Assembly (NCBI RefSeq): GCF_000308875.1
Contig: NZ_BAGL01000059.1
Span: forward strand, 1-64,000
DNA length: 64,000 bases
From: Nocardia transvalensis NBRC 15921
Lineage (GTDB): Bacteria; Actinomycetota; Actinomycetes; Mycobacteriales; Mycobacteriaceae
Direction of reading: 5' to 3'
The notes under the pieces were generated by a model. The model was not told the DNA's origin. It did no database searches and worked only from the letters and a program-made list of their open reading frames with translations. A program made the position numbers and the translations under genes. The stretch's first letter is position 1. The number at the start of each line of letters is the position of its first letter. Shown here in pieces: positions 21,767 to 30,281 of this stretch.

Positions 21767-22831
21767 ATGGACGCGCGACAACCACCTCCGGCCGACGAGG
21801 CCGCTCCCGGGATGGGCGCGGCCGTGCGGCGGCGCGTCACCTACGGCCTGCACCGGACCTGGCACCTGATCGTCCGGGTGGCGGTGAAGGCCTGGGACGA
21901 TTCGATCTTCGCCAAATCCGCCGCCGCCGCGTTCTGGCAGACGCTGTCGCTGGCCCCGCTGTTGCTGGGACTGCTCGGCAGTCTCGGCTACGTCGGCGGG
22001 TGGTTCGGGCCCGATACCGTGCAGATCGTCGAGAGCAAGATCATCAGCTTCAGCCGGAACCTGTTCAGTTCCACGGTGGTCGACGATCTCATCGCCCCGA
22101 CCGTCGGCGACGTGCTCGGGCGCGGGCGCGGCGCGGTGGTGTCGGTCGGCTTCGTGCTGTCGCTGTGGGCGGGGTCGTCGGCGATGGCGACCTTCGTAGA
22201 CTCGATCGTGGCGGCACACGGCCAGCAGGACGCCCGCCACCCGGTCTGGCAGCGCATCTTCGCGCTGTTGCTGTACGTCCTGTTCCTGGTCGCCGCAGTC
22301 TTCGTGCTGCCGCTGGTGGCGCTGGGCCCGGCGCTCATCGGGCGGGTGCTGCCCGAGGCCTGGCGCGAGCCGGGGCTGCGGCTGCTCGACGGCTTCTACT
22401 ATCCGGGCACCGCGCTGCTGCTCATCATCGGGCTGACCACGCTCTACAAACTCGCCCTGCACCGCTCGCCGCCCTGGCACCGGCTGTTCGGCGGCGCGCT
22501 GGTGGCGGGCGTGTTCTTCATGGCCGCCAGCGACGGGCTGCGGCGCTACCTGGCCTGGGTGACGCGCACCGGAATCAGCTACGGCGCGCTGGCCACCCCG
22601 ATCGCCTTCCTGCTGTTCACGTTCTTCCTCGGCTTCGCGGTGATCCTGGGCGCGGAATTCAATGCCGCCGTGCAGGAGCTGTGGCCGGCCCGCACGACCC
22701 GGTTCGAGCAGCTGAAACGCCGGTTCCGCAAGGTGATTCGCGGCGCGGTCCCGAAGCCCCGGGACGACTCGCCGCCGCCGCAGGAACCGGCGCGCCCGGA
22801 CGGCCCGCAGCCCCTGCGCATCACCCCGTAG
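21767..22831 (+). CDS. YihY/BrkB family membrane protein
   Basis: 354 residues with a YihY/virulence factor BrkB layout: six membrane segments beginning near FAKSAAAAFWQTLSLAPLLLGLLGSLGYVGGWFG, with the conserved AGSSAMATFVDSIVAAHG, YYPGTALLLIIGLTTLYKLAL and SYGALATPIAFLLFTFFLGFAVILGAEFNAAVQE blocks. A polar Pro-rich tail ends the protein. Function unknown; older RNase BN assignments are wrong for this family. ATG 21767 (MDARQPPPADE) is the first start past the inverted repeat. A second family member is at 57689. Confidence 0.88.
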   Translation: MDARQPPPADEAAPGMGAAVRRRVTYGLHRTWHLIVRVAVKAWDDSIFAKSAAAAFWQTLSLAPLLLGLLGSLGYVGGWFGPDTVQIVESKIISFSRNLFSSTVVDDLIAPTVGDVLGRGRGAVVSVGFVLSLWAGSSAMATFVDSIVAAHGQQDARHPVWQRIFALLLYVLFLVAAVFVLPLVALGPALIGRVLPEAWREPGLRLLDGFYYPGTALLLIIGLTTLYKLALHRSPPWHRLFGGALVAGVFFMAASDGLRRYLAWVTRTGISYGALATPIAFLLFTFFLGFAVILGAEFNAAVQELWPARTTRFEQLKRRFRKVIRGAVPKPRDDSPPPQEPARPDGPQPLRITP

Positions 22832-22840
22832 TCACCGAAG

Positions 22841-23023
22841 TCAGTCGCGCATCGTCTCGAACCATTGATAGGGGACCGACCAGTCCCACTCTTGGTCCAG
22901 CAGCTGTCTCGCCTCGACATACTCCGTGTACACCTGCACGGAACCGCAGGACGCCGCGCCCAGCGATACCAGCGCCCGCACGACATGCTCCCACACCGCC
23001 GAACTCCAGATGCGCCGGAACAT
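22841..23023 (-). CDS. Small hypothetical protein, 60 residues
   Basis: Starts MFRRIWSSAVWEHVVRALVSLG and ends YQWFETMRD; Trp-rich with an amphipathic first helix and an acidic second half. No family recognised. The ATG is preceded by AGGAGG at a 6-base spacing, the best ribosome binding site in this neighbourhood, which is the main support. Convergent with the YihY gene (9-bp gap). Confidence 0.55.
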   Translation of the reverse strand: MFRRIWSSAVWEHVVRALVSLGAASCGSVQVYTEYVEARQLLDQEWDWSVPYQWFETMRD

Positions 23024-23259
23024 GGCATACCTCCTGGCCGAGAACGTGCGAGATACCTCGACGGATTGTGTACCCGATCACACACCGTCCGGAACGGATG
23101 TTTTGGAGATCCGGGCGTCAACCCCGCTTACGCCGGTGCGGCACGGCGCGTCCTCGAACCGCGGAGGCGGAGAGGTGCTTGTATGCGTTCATCGGGTGCG
23201 GACGGCTCGCCCGCGCCCGACAGCGCATGCGGTACAGCACAATCCGAGGAGATCAGATT

Positions 23260-23886
23260 ATGCACAGATCCCGCTTCACCCATCGGCTCGCCGGCGCGCT
23301 CGCGGCGGGTACGGCCGTCGCCGCATTGGCCGCCGGACCGGCGGCGGCCGATCCGGCGCCGGCCTGGAACAACGCCGTGCGGCAGTTGCAGGCGGCGGCC
23401 GCGGGCAATCCCGCCGCGACCGCGGCCGTGGACCGGCTGGCCGCGGCGACCCCGCCGCCGGTGCTCGACGCCGCCCTGCCGGCCCAGCCGTTCCAGATCC
23501 CGGCCCAGTCCGATATCGGCCGCGGCGACGGACCCGGCGTCTACGGCTCCGGCATCGCGCTGGGCCTCGACGGATTCCGCGTCGGATTCTTCGGCGGCCC
23601 GGGCACCATCGCACCGAATCAGAGCGGCGCGCGGCTGGAAGTGCTGTGGCTCAACCTCTCCAACGGCCGCAGCGGGACCACCGTGCTCACCGAGCATCAG
23701 GACGTCCCGGTGGACACCACCATCCGCACCCCCGTATTCGACCCCGGCCCCGGCATGATCGTGGCCGCCGTCTACGGCACGCTGTGGCACCGCTGGCCGG
23801 TTCCGGTGAGCGACGCCAACCCCGATGGCTACCAGTACCAGCTGGGCACCATCTCGGTTCCGTCCTTCGGCGCCGTCTACAACTGA
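23260..23886 (+). CDS. Secreted hypothetical protein
   Basis: 208 residues. A clear Sec signal peptide: MHRSRFTHRL, hydrophobic AGALAAGTAVAALAAG, likely cleavage after PAAA (~residue 30). The mature part has an Ala/Pro-rich helical segment (~35-75) and then a beta-rich domain with GVYGSGIALGLDGFRVGFFGGPGTI and VLWLNLSNGRSGTTVLTEH. It resembles secreted proteins typical of Nocardia that lack an assigned function. GAGGAGA lies 7 bases before the ATG. Confidence 0.8.
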   Translation: MHRSRFTHRLAGALAAGTAVAALAAGPAAADPAPAWNNAVRQLQAAAAGNPAATAAVDRLAAATPPPVLDAALPAQPFQIPAQSDIGRGDGPGVYGSGIALGLDGFRVGFFGGPGTIAPNQSGARLEVLWLNLSNGRSGTTVLTEHQDVPVDTTIRTPVFDPGPGMIVAAVYGTLWHRWPVPVSDANPDGYQYQLGTISVPSFGAVYN

Positions 23887-23969
23887 CGCCCCGGCTCGGG
23901 GACACCTGGTTAGCCACATGTTTACCAACGGAGGGAAGACGTCCGTGTGCGGCGGCCGGGAGTGTGCCT

Positions 23970-24000
23970 ACAGTAGATAGGTCATACCGACCGGTATGAA
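23970..24000 (+). promoter_or_regulatory. Orphan promoter with TetR-type palindrome
   Basis: TACAGT (23970-23975) is followed after 7 bases by TCATACC-GACC-GGTATGA (23983-24000), a perfect 7-bp dyad covering the expected start of transcription. No regulator gene adjoins it. Confidence 0.45.
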
Positions 24001-24011
24001 CACTCGGATAC

Positions 24012-24042
24012 GTGGCTCCGGCTTCTTCGCGGCCGGAGCCAC
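24012..24042. terminator. Hairpin downstream of the orphan promoter
   Basis: GTGGCTCCGGC and GCCGGAGCCAC form a perfect 11-bp stem with a 9-base loop. There is no T run. It could end a ~60-nt transcript from the upstream promoter. Confidence 0.5.
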
Positions 24043-24209
24043 TCCGCGTGCCCTCGCGTTCGTCGCGCCGAACCCTTTGGGCGGCAATGATTCATGTCCT
24101 GGCGGCCGGGAACGCTCCGGCACCGGCGGGATCGACTCCCGCATCCGGCGACCGGAGCGCACAGGACGGTCCCGGAACGGAAACTCCGGGCTCACCGGCT
24201 CTCCGCGGG

Positions 24210-24704
24210 TCAGCCCGCGTGCACCTCGTCGAGTTTGCCGGTGCCGACATCGAAGACGAATCCCCGCAGGGAGGTCGTCGCGGTGACGAACGGGCTGGCT
24301 TCGATGCGCCGGATGGATTGGCGCACATCCTCGTCCAGATCGGAGAACGCCTCGGCGGACCAGGCGGGCTTGATACCCACCTCGCTCTGAATACCACGCT
24401 TGAAGTCGTCGTCGGTGAAGGTCAGCATGCCGCAGTCGGTGTGGTGGATGAGGATGATCTCCGTCGTGCCCAGCAGCCGCTGACTGATGGCCAGCGACCG
24501 GATCTCGTCATCGGTCACCACGCCGCCCGCGTTCCGGATCACATGCGCCTCACCCTCTTTCAGACCGAGGATGCGATAGACGTCGAGCCGGGCGTCCATG
24601 CACGCCACCACGGCGACATGCTTACTCGGCGGCAGCGGTAACGGGCCGCTGAACCCCGCGGCGTAGTCGGCGTTGTTGGCCAGATACTCGTCGGTCACCG
24701 TCAT
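24210..24704 (-). CDS. Beta-carbonic anhydrase
   Basis: Zinc enzyme interconverting CO2 and bicarbonate in the cytoplasm, 164 residues. The zinc ligands are C35 (in ACMDARLD), H88 and C91 (in IHHTDCGM); D37/R39 form the conserved Asp-Arg dyad. HVIRNAGGVVTDDEIRSLAISQRLLGT is the family core. The length and sequence fit the short beta-CA clade like Rv1284. ATG 24704 (MTVTDEYL) is chosen over the upstream GTG-type starts in the same frame because homologues start here. Confidence 0.93.
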   Translation of the reverse strand: MTVTDEYLANNADYAAGFSGPLPLPPSKHVAVVACMDARLDVYRILGLKEGEAHVIRNAGGVVTDDEIRSLAISQRLLGTTEIILIHHTDCGMLTFTDDDFKRGIQSEVGIKPAWSAEAFSDLDEDVRQSIRRIEASPFVTATTSLRGFVFDVGTGKLDEVHAG

Positions 24705-24779
24705 CGGTTCGCGCCTCCGTCGAGAGTCGGATGAACACATTCGAATGGACGCATCGACAGTGACAAGATGCGCGGCTCG

Positions 24780-25091
24780 TTACGAGGTATTCGCGCACGG
24801 TGAGAATAAGGGTGTACGCCGCGCGGCCACCGCGGATCGCTCGGCAGGCGCCGCCGGCGGGCGCAGCGGCGGAAGGTTGGTGCTCGGGCGCCCCATCGCC
24901 CAGCGGGCGGCCGCCCGCGCCTCGGAGCAGCAGGCCATGAGCCGGCGACGCTCCGCGGGAGCGTAGTCGGCCCCGGCGATCTCGGCACACAGGTCGACGA
25001 CGCGCCGCTCCAGCAAGCGCGCGTCCGCCGGATCCAATCCCTGCCGCGCATGCTCGACCGTAGTCAGAACCCTGCGTCGCAGATCATCCAT
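24780..25091 (-). CDS. Hypothetical protein
   Basis: 103 residues from ATG 25091 (MDDLRRRVLTTVEHARQGLD). Predicted all-helical in the first 75 residues (ARLLERRVVDLCAEIAGADYAPAERRRLMACCSEARAAARWAMG) with three Cys, then a Pro-rich tail. No family recognised. GGGGAG 9 bases before the ATG and an amino-acid composition unlike shadow frames support it, but not strongly. It sits just upstream of the carbonic anhydrase gene on the same strand (75-bp gap). Confidence 0.45.
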   Translation of the reverse strand: MDDLRRRVLTTVEHARQGLDPADARLLERRVVDLCAEIAGADYAPAERRRLMACCSEARAAARWAMGRPSTNLPPLRPPAAPAERSAVAARRTPLFSPCANTS

Positions 25092-25286
25092 CCGAAACAA
25101 CTCCCCGCCGAATCTCATTCGTCCCGGTGCGGTGAATCGCCTCGTTGCGCCACCACCGTTCGATGGGCGGATACCCGCACGCGGCGGAAGGCAAACAGGG
25201 ACCGAGGGATCCGCCCGCGGCCCCCGATTCCGTACATCTCGATGGAATAACGTTTCGATAACGGCAGGTGGGGTACCACTGTCGAT

Positions 25287-25481
25287 ATGACAGCCACGAA
25301 TCGCCCCTCACGAATAGCGGGTGTGAACGGCGGGACAGCGATCCTGGCTGCGGCAATCTGTCTCGTCGCACTGGTCGGAATCGGCACGCTGACCGGTTCC
25401 GCCACCATCACTCTCCTCACCACGGCCGCGATCACGGCGGGAGTGGTTGCCGCCCTGCGGATCCTGCCGCCCGATCATTAG
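25287..25481 (+). CDS. Small two-helix membrane protein
   Basis: 64 residues. After MTATNRPSRIAGVNGG there are two hydrophobic stretches, AILAAAICLVALVGIGTLTG and ATITLLTTAAITAGVVAALRIL, ending PPDH. No family recognised. Codon use is normal for the genome and the gene is followed 48 bp later by the TIGR01777 gene on the same strand. Confidence 0.6.
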   Translation: MTATNRPSRIAGVNGGTAILAAAICLVALVGIGTLTGSATITLLTTAAITAGVVAALRILPPDH

Positions 25482-25518
25482 AGCGGCTCGGGTGCGCGAT
25501 ACCCGAACTATCAGTGGT

Positions 25519-25524
25519 TACAGT
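25519..25524 (+). promoter_or_regulatory. -10 box TACAGT of the TIGR01777 gene
   Basis: TACAGT lies 5 bases before ATG 25530, suggesting a leaderless or very short-leader mRNA. Confidence 0.4.
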
Positions 25525-25529
25525 CGGTT

Positions 25530-26891
25530 ATGGGCATCGAATGGTCGAGTGTCGTCGAGGTACCACGACCGGAGGTCTTCGCCTGGTTCGAGCGCCCCGG
25601 CGCGTTCGGCCGCCTGGCCCCGCCGTGGCAACCGCTCGGCGTGCGCTCGGAGTCGGAATCGCTGGCGGACGGGCGGGCCGTGCTCGCGCTGCCGGGCGGG
25701 CTGCGTTGCGTCGCCAGGCACCGTCCGGGCGACTACGACCCGCCGCGGCGGTTCGGTGACGAGATCACCACCGACGGCCCGGCCTCGCTTCCGGCGGGCC
25801 TGGTGCCCTGGCGGCACTCCCACGAATTCGAGGCCGTCGACGCCGAGCACACCCGTGTGGTGGACCGGGTCCGCTCGCCGGTCCCGGAATTCGCGCTGCG
25901 GCCGATGTTCGCCTACCGCTCGCGCCAGCTGGCGGGCGATCTGGCCGCGCACCGGCGCGCGGCTGGGCAGGGCCTGCGGCCGTCGACCATCGCCGTGACG
26001 GGCGCCTCCGGCCTGGTCGGATCCGCCCTGTCCGCATTCCTCTGGACGGGCGGGCACACCGTGATCCGGCTGGTCCGGCACGAACCGCGCGGAACCGATG
26101 AGCGCCGGTGGGATCCGGCCGATCCGGCGCCCGGCCTGCTCGACGGCGTGGACGCCGTGATCCATCTGGCCGGCGCGTCGATCGCCGGACGGTTCACCGA
26201 CGCGCACAAGCGCGCCATCGCCGACAGCCGGATCGAACCCACCCGGCTGCTGGCCGACCTGGCGGCCCGGTCGGGTGTGCGCGCCTTCGTCAGCGCGTCG
26301 GCGATCGGCTACTACGGCGCCGACCGCGGCGACGAGCAGTTGCACGAGAACAGCACGCGCGGAACCGGTTTCGTCGCCGACCTGGTCGCGCGGTGGGAGG
26401 CCGCCGCCGCGACCGCCGCGGACCGCACGCGCGTGGTCACCGTCCGGACCGGCATCGTGCAGTCGCCGCGCGGCGGCACCCTGCGCCTGCTGCGGCCGCT
26501 ATTCGCGGCCGGGCTCGGGGGCCGTGTCGGCACCGGACGGCAGTGGCTGGCCTGGATCGGGATCGACGATCTCGTCGACATCTATCACCGCGCGCTGTCG
26601 GACGAGCAGCTGTCCGGGCCCGTCAATGCCGTTGCGCCGCACCCGGTTCGCAATACCGAGTACACGGCCGCGCTGGCCGGCGTCCTGCACCGGCCGGCGA
26701 TCCTGCCCGTTCCCGGATTCGGCCCCGCACTGCTGCTCGGAGCCGAGGGCGCTCGCGAACTGGCCACGGCCAGTCAGCGCGTCCTGCCCGAGCGGTTGAG
26801 CGCCGCCGGTCACCGGTTCCGCACCCCCGACCTCGACTTCGCCCTCCGCCACGTCCTGGGCCGCACCCTCGACAAGGACCTTCCCGGCTGA
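25530..26891 (+). CDS. TIGR01777 family epimerase fused to an SRPBCC domain
   Basis: 453 residues in three parts. Residues ~1-145 are an SRPBCC/START-like lipid-binding domain (MGIEWSSVVEVPRPEVFAWFERPGAFGRLAPPW). Residues ~150-400 are a Rossmann NAD(P)-binding epimerase: IAVTGASGLVGSALSAFL, VIHLAGASIAGRF, VSASAIGYYG. The C-terminal ~50 residues are the DUF1731 tail (PERLSAAGHRFRTPDLDFALRHVLG). The fusion is typical of actinobacterial members. Substrate unknown; the cell-division inhibitor SulA name often attached is not supported. Confidence 0.93.
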   Translation: MGIEWSSVVEVPRPEVFAWFERPGAFGRLAPPWQPLGVRSESESLADGRAVLALPGGLRCVARHRPGDYDPPRRFGDEITTDGPASLPAGLVPWRHSHEFEAVDAEHTRVVDRVRSPVPEFALRPMFAYRSRQLAGDLAAHRRAAGQGLRPSTIAVTGASGLVGSALSAFLWTGGHTVIRLVRHEPRGTDERRWDPADPAPGLLDGVDAVIHLAGASIAGRFTDAHKRAIADSRIEPTRLLADLAARSGVRAFVSASAIGYYGADRGDEQLHENSTRGTGFVADLVARWEAAAATAADRTRVVTVRTGIVQSPRGGTLRLLRPLFAAGLGGRVGTGRQWLAWIGIDDLVDIYHRALSDEQLSGPVNAVAPHPVRNTEYTAALAGVLHRPAILPVPGFGPALLLGAEGARELATASQRVLPERLSAAGHRFRTPDLDFALRHVLGRTLDKDLPG

Positions 26892-26939
26892 GAGCCGTCC
26901 ACGCCAGGGTGATGCATCGCTTATGCATCGAAACTTGGT

Positions 26940-26945
26940 TACGAT
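26940..26945 (+). promoter_or_regulatory. -10 box TACGAT of the lipocalin gene
   Basis: TACGAT lies 27 bases before the GTG, giving a short leader that contains AGGAGG. Two copies of ATGCATCG lie just upstream (26910-26930) and may bind a regulator. Confidence 0.4.
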
Positions 26946-26972
26946 GACCGTACTCGACCGAAGGAGGACGGT

Positions 26973-27578
26973 GTGCTCACCGATCGAACACGGCGGTTCC
27001 GCCGGATCGGGGCGGCGCTCGCCGCCGCGTCCGCGATCACGGGCGCGACGATGTCGACGGCCACGGCCGCTCCCCCGGCCCCGGTCCCGCGCCTCGAACT
27101 CGACCGGTACCTCGGTACCTGGCACCAGCTGGCCGCCGTGCCGCAGTACTTCAACCTGGTCTGCGCCCGCGACACGTCCGCGGTCTACGGTCTCGACGCG
27201 CGCGGCGACATCTCGGTGCACAACAGCTGCACCACCTGGGGCGGGACCGGCAACGACATCGCCGGGACCGCGACCGTGACGGATCCGTCGACGAATGCCC
27301 AACTGCACGTGAGCTTTCCGGGCGTCCCGACCCAGGACCGCCGCGAGGGCCCGCCCAATTACATCGTGACGGCGCTGGGCGAGGACTACGGCTGGGCCCT
27401 GGTCACCGATCCGGCCCGCACCTCCGGATTCGTCCTGTCCCGCACGGCGGCGCTGTCGCCCGAGCAGTGGGGATCGGTCCGCTCGGCGATCGATGCGGCG
27501 GGCCAGTCCCCCTGCGTCTATCTGACCTCCCCCACCACGGGCGGGCTGGGCTCGATCGCCCCGCTCTGCACCGTCTGA
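26973..27578 (+). CDS. Secreted lipocalin (Blc-like)
   Basis: 201 residues. Signal peptide: RRFRRIG then AALAAASAITGATMSTATA, cleavage about residue 33. The mature part begins with the lipocalin hallmark DRYLGTWHQLAAVPQYF (GxW motif) and has a second conserved strand YGWALVTDPARTSGFVLSR. Bacterial lipocalins bind fatty acids or lysophospholipids in the envelope. Two pairs of Cys may form disulfides. GTG 26973 has AGGAGG 5 bases upstream. Confidence 0.9.
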   Translation: MLTDRTRRFRRIGAALAAASAITGATMSTATAAPPAPVPRLELDRYLGTWHQLAAVPQYFNLVCARDTSAVYGLDARGDISVHNSCTTWGGTGNDIAGTATVTDPSTNAQLHVSFPGVPTQDRREGPPNYIVTALGEDYGWALVTDPARTSGFVLSRTAALSPEQWGSVRSAIDAAGQSPCVYLTSPTTGGLGSIAPLCTV

Positions 27579-27603
27579 CCGCGGCCGGAACGTCGTGCGG
27601 CAC

Positions 27604-29127
27604 CTAGGGTTTCGAGTCCTCCGCACGGAGTTCCGCCAGTGCCAGTTCGGAGGTGGTGACCAGTTGCTCCGCCTCCTCCTCGGTGCCGACCATCGGCTGC
27701 GAACCCCGTAGCGGCAGCAGTGACGACTCCTTGAGGAACAGCGCCGCCACGATGCCGATCAGACCGGAGACGATCAGGTAGTAGGCGGGCATCATGAGGT
27801 TGTGCGTGCCGTCCACCAGGGCGGCATTGACCAGCGGGGTGGTGCCGCCGAACGCCGAGACCGCGATGTTGAACGAGATTCCCATCGCGCCGTAACGGAT
27901 GGCGGTCGGGAAGAGCGCGGGCAGGGTGGCGGCGGTGGGCCCGGCGAAACCGGCCAGCAGCGCGGCCAGGACGAGGATGCCCAGCAGGGGCAGCGCCCAG
28001 CCGTCCTGCCGGATCAGCAGGAAACACGGGTAGGCGAAGACGATCTGGGCGGCCGCGGCGGTCAGATACACCGGACGCCGCCCGTACCGGTCGCTGGCCC
28101 GTCCCACGAAGGTGATCAGCGCCATCACCAGCCCCATCGCGCAGAGCACGAGGACATCCGAACTCGTGGTGGAGCGATGCAACGATTCGGTCATATAGGT
28201 CGGCAGGTAGGCCGTCACCATGTAGTTGGTGACGTTGTAGAGCAGGACCAGCCCGATGCAGATCAGCATGGCCCGCCAGTGCCGGGTGAAGATCACCGCG
28301 ATCTCCCCCAGCCGGCCGGTGCCCGCCTCCTGTTCGGCCAGGTCCCGATCGTGCGCGTCGAGCTGTTCCTGATAGGCCGGGGTGTCCTCCAGCTTCAGCC
28401 GGATGTAGAGGCCGATGGCGCCGATCGGGCCGGCGATCAGGAACGGCAGCCGCCAGGCCCAGTCCTCCACGGTCTGGTCGCCGAGGGTGGCGTTCAGCAG
28501 GGTGACGACGCCGGATCCCGCGGCGTATCCGGTGAAGGTGCCGAAATCGAGCCAGCTGCCGAGGAATCCGCGCCGCCGGTCCGGCGAGTACTCGGCGATG
28601 AAGGTGGTCGCGCCGCCGTATTCGCCGCCGGTGGAGAAGCCCTGCACCATCCGGCAGAGCAGCAGCAGGATCGGGGCGGCGATGCCGATCGTGTCGTATC
28701 CGGGGATGAAGCCGATCGCGAAGGTGCTGCCGGCCATCATCAGCATGGTGGTGGCCAGCACCCGTTGCCGCCCGATCCGGTCGCCCAGCGGGCCGAAGTA
28801 CAGGCCGCCGAGCGGCCGGACCAGGAACGCGGCGGCGAAGGTGGTGAACGAGGCCAGGACCTGCACGCCCGCGCCGACGTCCGGGAAGAACACCTTCCCG
28901 ATGACCACGGCGAGATAGCTGTAGACGCCGAAGTCGAACCACTCCATGCAGTTCCCGAGCGCGGCGGCGACGACGGCCCGCTTCAGCATCCCCGCGTCGA
29001 CCACGGTGATGTCCTTCAGGGCGAGCGCGCGACCGCGTCTGCGCAGCCGCCGGGTGACATCCGCTCGCACGTGGCCGGGCAGGGCCTGCAGGACCTCACG
29101 CGTCGACCGGCGGCCGCTCTGCTCCAT
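27604..29127 (-). CDS. MFS transporter, ProP/osmolyte symporter type
   Basis: 507 residues, 12 membrane segments. Metabolite:H+ symporter signatures: AALGNCMEWFDFGVYSYLA, FLVRPLGGLYFGPLGDRIGRQRVL, and CRMVQGFSTGGEYGGATTFIAEYSP. In ProP-type proteins these carry proline, betaine or dicarboxylates; the substrate here is not known. The N-terminal extension (1-45, basic) resembles that of other actinobacterial members (RRLRRRG...LKDITVVDAGML), so I keep ATG 29127. Paralogue at 58643. Confidence 0.9.
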   Translation of the reverse strand: MEQSGRRSTREVLQALPGHVRADVTRRLRRRGRALALKDITVVDAGMLKRAVVAAALGNCMEWFDFGVYSYLAVVIGKVFFPDVGAGVQVLASFTTFAAAFLVRPLGGLYFGPLGDRIGRQRVLATTMLMMAGSTFAIGFIPGYDTIGIAAPILLLLCRMVQGFSTGGEYGGATTFIAEYSPDRRRGFLGSWLDFGTFTGYAAGSGVVTLLNATLGDQTVEDWAWRLPFLIAGPIGAIGLYIRLKLEDTPAYQEQLDAHDRDLAEQEAGTGRLGEIAVIFTRHWRAMLICIGLVLLYNVTNYMVTAYLPTYMTESLHRSTTSSDVLVLCAMGLVMALITFVGRASDRYGRRPVYLTAAAAQIVFAYPCFLLIRQDGWALPLLGILVLAALLAGFAGPTAATLPALFPTAIRYGAMGISFNIAVSAFGGTTPLVNAALVDGTHNLMMPAYYLIVSGLIGIVAALFLKESSLLPLRGSQPMVGTEEEAEQLVTTSELALAELRAEDSKP

Positions 29128-29223
29128 CGCGCGCTCCCCACATCGGGCCGAATCATGCTCCGTCGCTATCAGAGCGAATCGTAGGGGTGCGAGTCGATCA
29201 CCGGGGCCAGGCGCACCGTGGGG

Positions 29224-30039
29224 TCAGGCTTTCACCCCCACGCCGCCCAGCCAGTCCAGCTGGCTGGTCTCACCCGGCGCCTCGGGGTCCGGCCGCCACT
29301 GCGGCACCCGGACCAGGCCCGGAGCGACGAGATCGAATCCGGCGAAGAGGGCCTCGACCTCGGCCGCCGTCCGCGGACGGCCGGGCGTGGATGTCGCACG
29401 GGTGCGTTCGAGCAGTTCGTCCAGCCGCTCCTGCGACCAGCCCTCGCTGGTGAAATGCGAGATCGCCAGGCAACTGCCCGGGACCAGGCGCTGCGCCAGC
29501 CGTCCCAGGACCGCGTGCGGGTCGGCGTCGTCACCGACCACGTGCAGGACCGAGAGCAGCAGTACCGCAACCGGTTTGCCGAAATCGAGGCTGCCGGTCA
29601 CCGCGTCGGAGCCGAGGACCGAATCCAGGTCGCGGAAGTCGCCGCGCACCGCCACCGCGGACGGGGTGCCGGCCAGGATGCGCCGGCTCATCAGATGCGC
29701 GACCGGGTCGTTGTCGATGTACACGACGCGGGCGTCCACGCCGAGCCCGGCGAGGATCTCGTGCACGTTGCCGGCGGTGGGGATGCCGGAACCGATGTCC
29801 AGGAACTGGGTGATGCCCGCCTCGGCGCAGTAGGTCACGACCCGCCGGAGGAAGGCGCGGTTCGCCCGGGTCGCCACGGTGATCCCGGGCCAGCGCTGTT
29901 CGAGGTCGTCGGCCCAGCGGCGGTCGACCGCGAAATTGAGGGAGCCGCCGAGCAGGTAGTCGTAGATGCGGGCGATACTCGGCACGTTCGGATCGACGTC
30001 GTCGCTCGTCCAGTCCGAAAGTGGTGGTACAGAAGACAA
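29224..30039 (-). CDS. SAM-dependent methyltransferase, DUF574 family
   Basis: 271 residues. PSIARIYDYLLGGSLNFAVDRRWADDL is the DUF574 (PF04672) N-terminal signature; FLDIGSGIPTAGNVHE is motif I, VVYIDNDPVAHL motif II, and RGDFRD follows. These proteins are abundant in Actinobacteria; SAM binding is predicted but no substrate is established. A paralogue lies at 34625. Confidence 0.92.
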   Translation of the reverse strand: MSSVPPLSDWTSDDVDPNVPSIARIYDYLLGGSLNFAVDRRWADDLEQRWPGITVATRANRAFLRRVVTYCAEAGITQFLDIGSGIPTAGNVHEILAGLGVDARVVYIDNDPVAHLMSRRILAGTPSAVAVRGDFRDLDSVLGSDAVTGSLDFGKPVAVLLLSVLHVVGDDADPHAVLGRLAQRLVPGSCLAISHFTSEGWSQERLDELLERTRATSTPGRPRTAAEVEALFAGFDLVAPGLVRVPQWRPDPEAPGETSQLDWLGGVGVKA

Positions 30040-30281
30040 TTCGGCCTCACTTCACGACATCGCGTCCCGCGCCCGGAACCCCGCCGGGTCCGGGTCGTCT
30101 CCGGGGGACGCTACCGTCTGAGTCGCCTGCCCGCATCCCTCCCGACACGCCGGGTTTCGATTCCGCCATCGCCCGGTCACGGCGGCGTCACAGCAGTCCT
30201 GCGGTCCCGCATCCCGGGCGTGCGGGCGGACGGGCGGACGGACACTGGGTTTCTGAGACGAATCGACGATCGGAGCCGCCG

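Larger units (their letters stand above)
23887..24209. other. 323-bp intergenic region with an orphan promoter-operator
   Basis: Contains the TACAGT/TCATACC palindrome element and a hairpin, both listed separately. A + strand frame starts at ATG 23998-area but runs into the antisense of the carbonic anhydrase gene and looks non-coding. It may hold a small RNA or a remnant of a lost regulator. Confidence 0.4.

Noticed and set aside
23996..24286. 96-residue + strand frame starting just after the orphan TetR-type dyad
   Set aside because: Runs antisense into carbonic anhydrase and is Arg/Gly/Pro-rich; a non-coding transcript is a better explanation for the promoter.
24742..25118. Longer start (25118) for the hypothetical gene at 24780-25091
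   Set aside because: The ATG at 25089-25091 has GGGGAG at 9 bases, the upstream ATG has none.
29604..30039. Idea that the two DUF574 genes form a recent duplication with flanking repeats
   Set aside because: The two proteins differ widely outside motifs and no repeat flanks either gene, so they are old paralogues.
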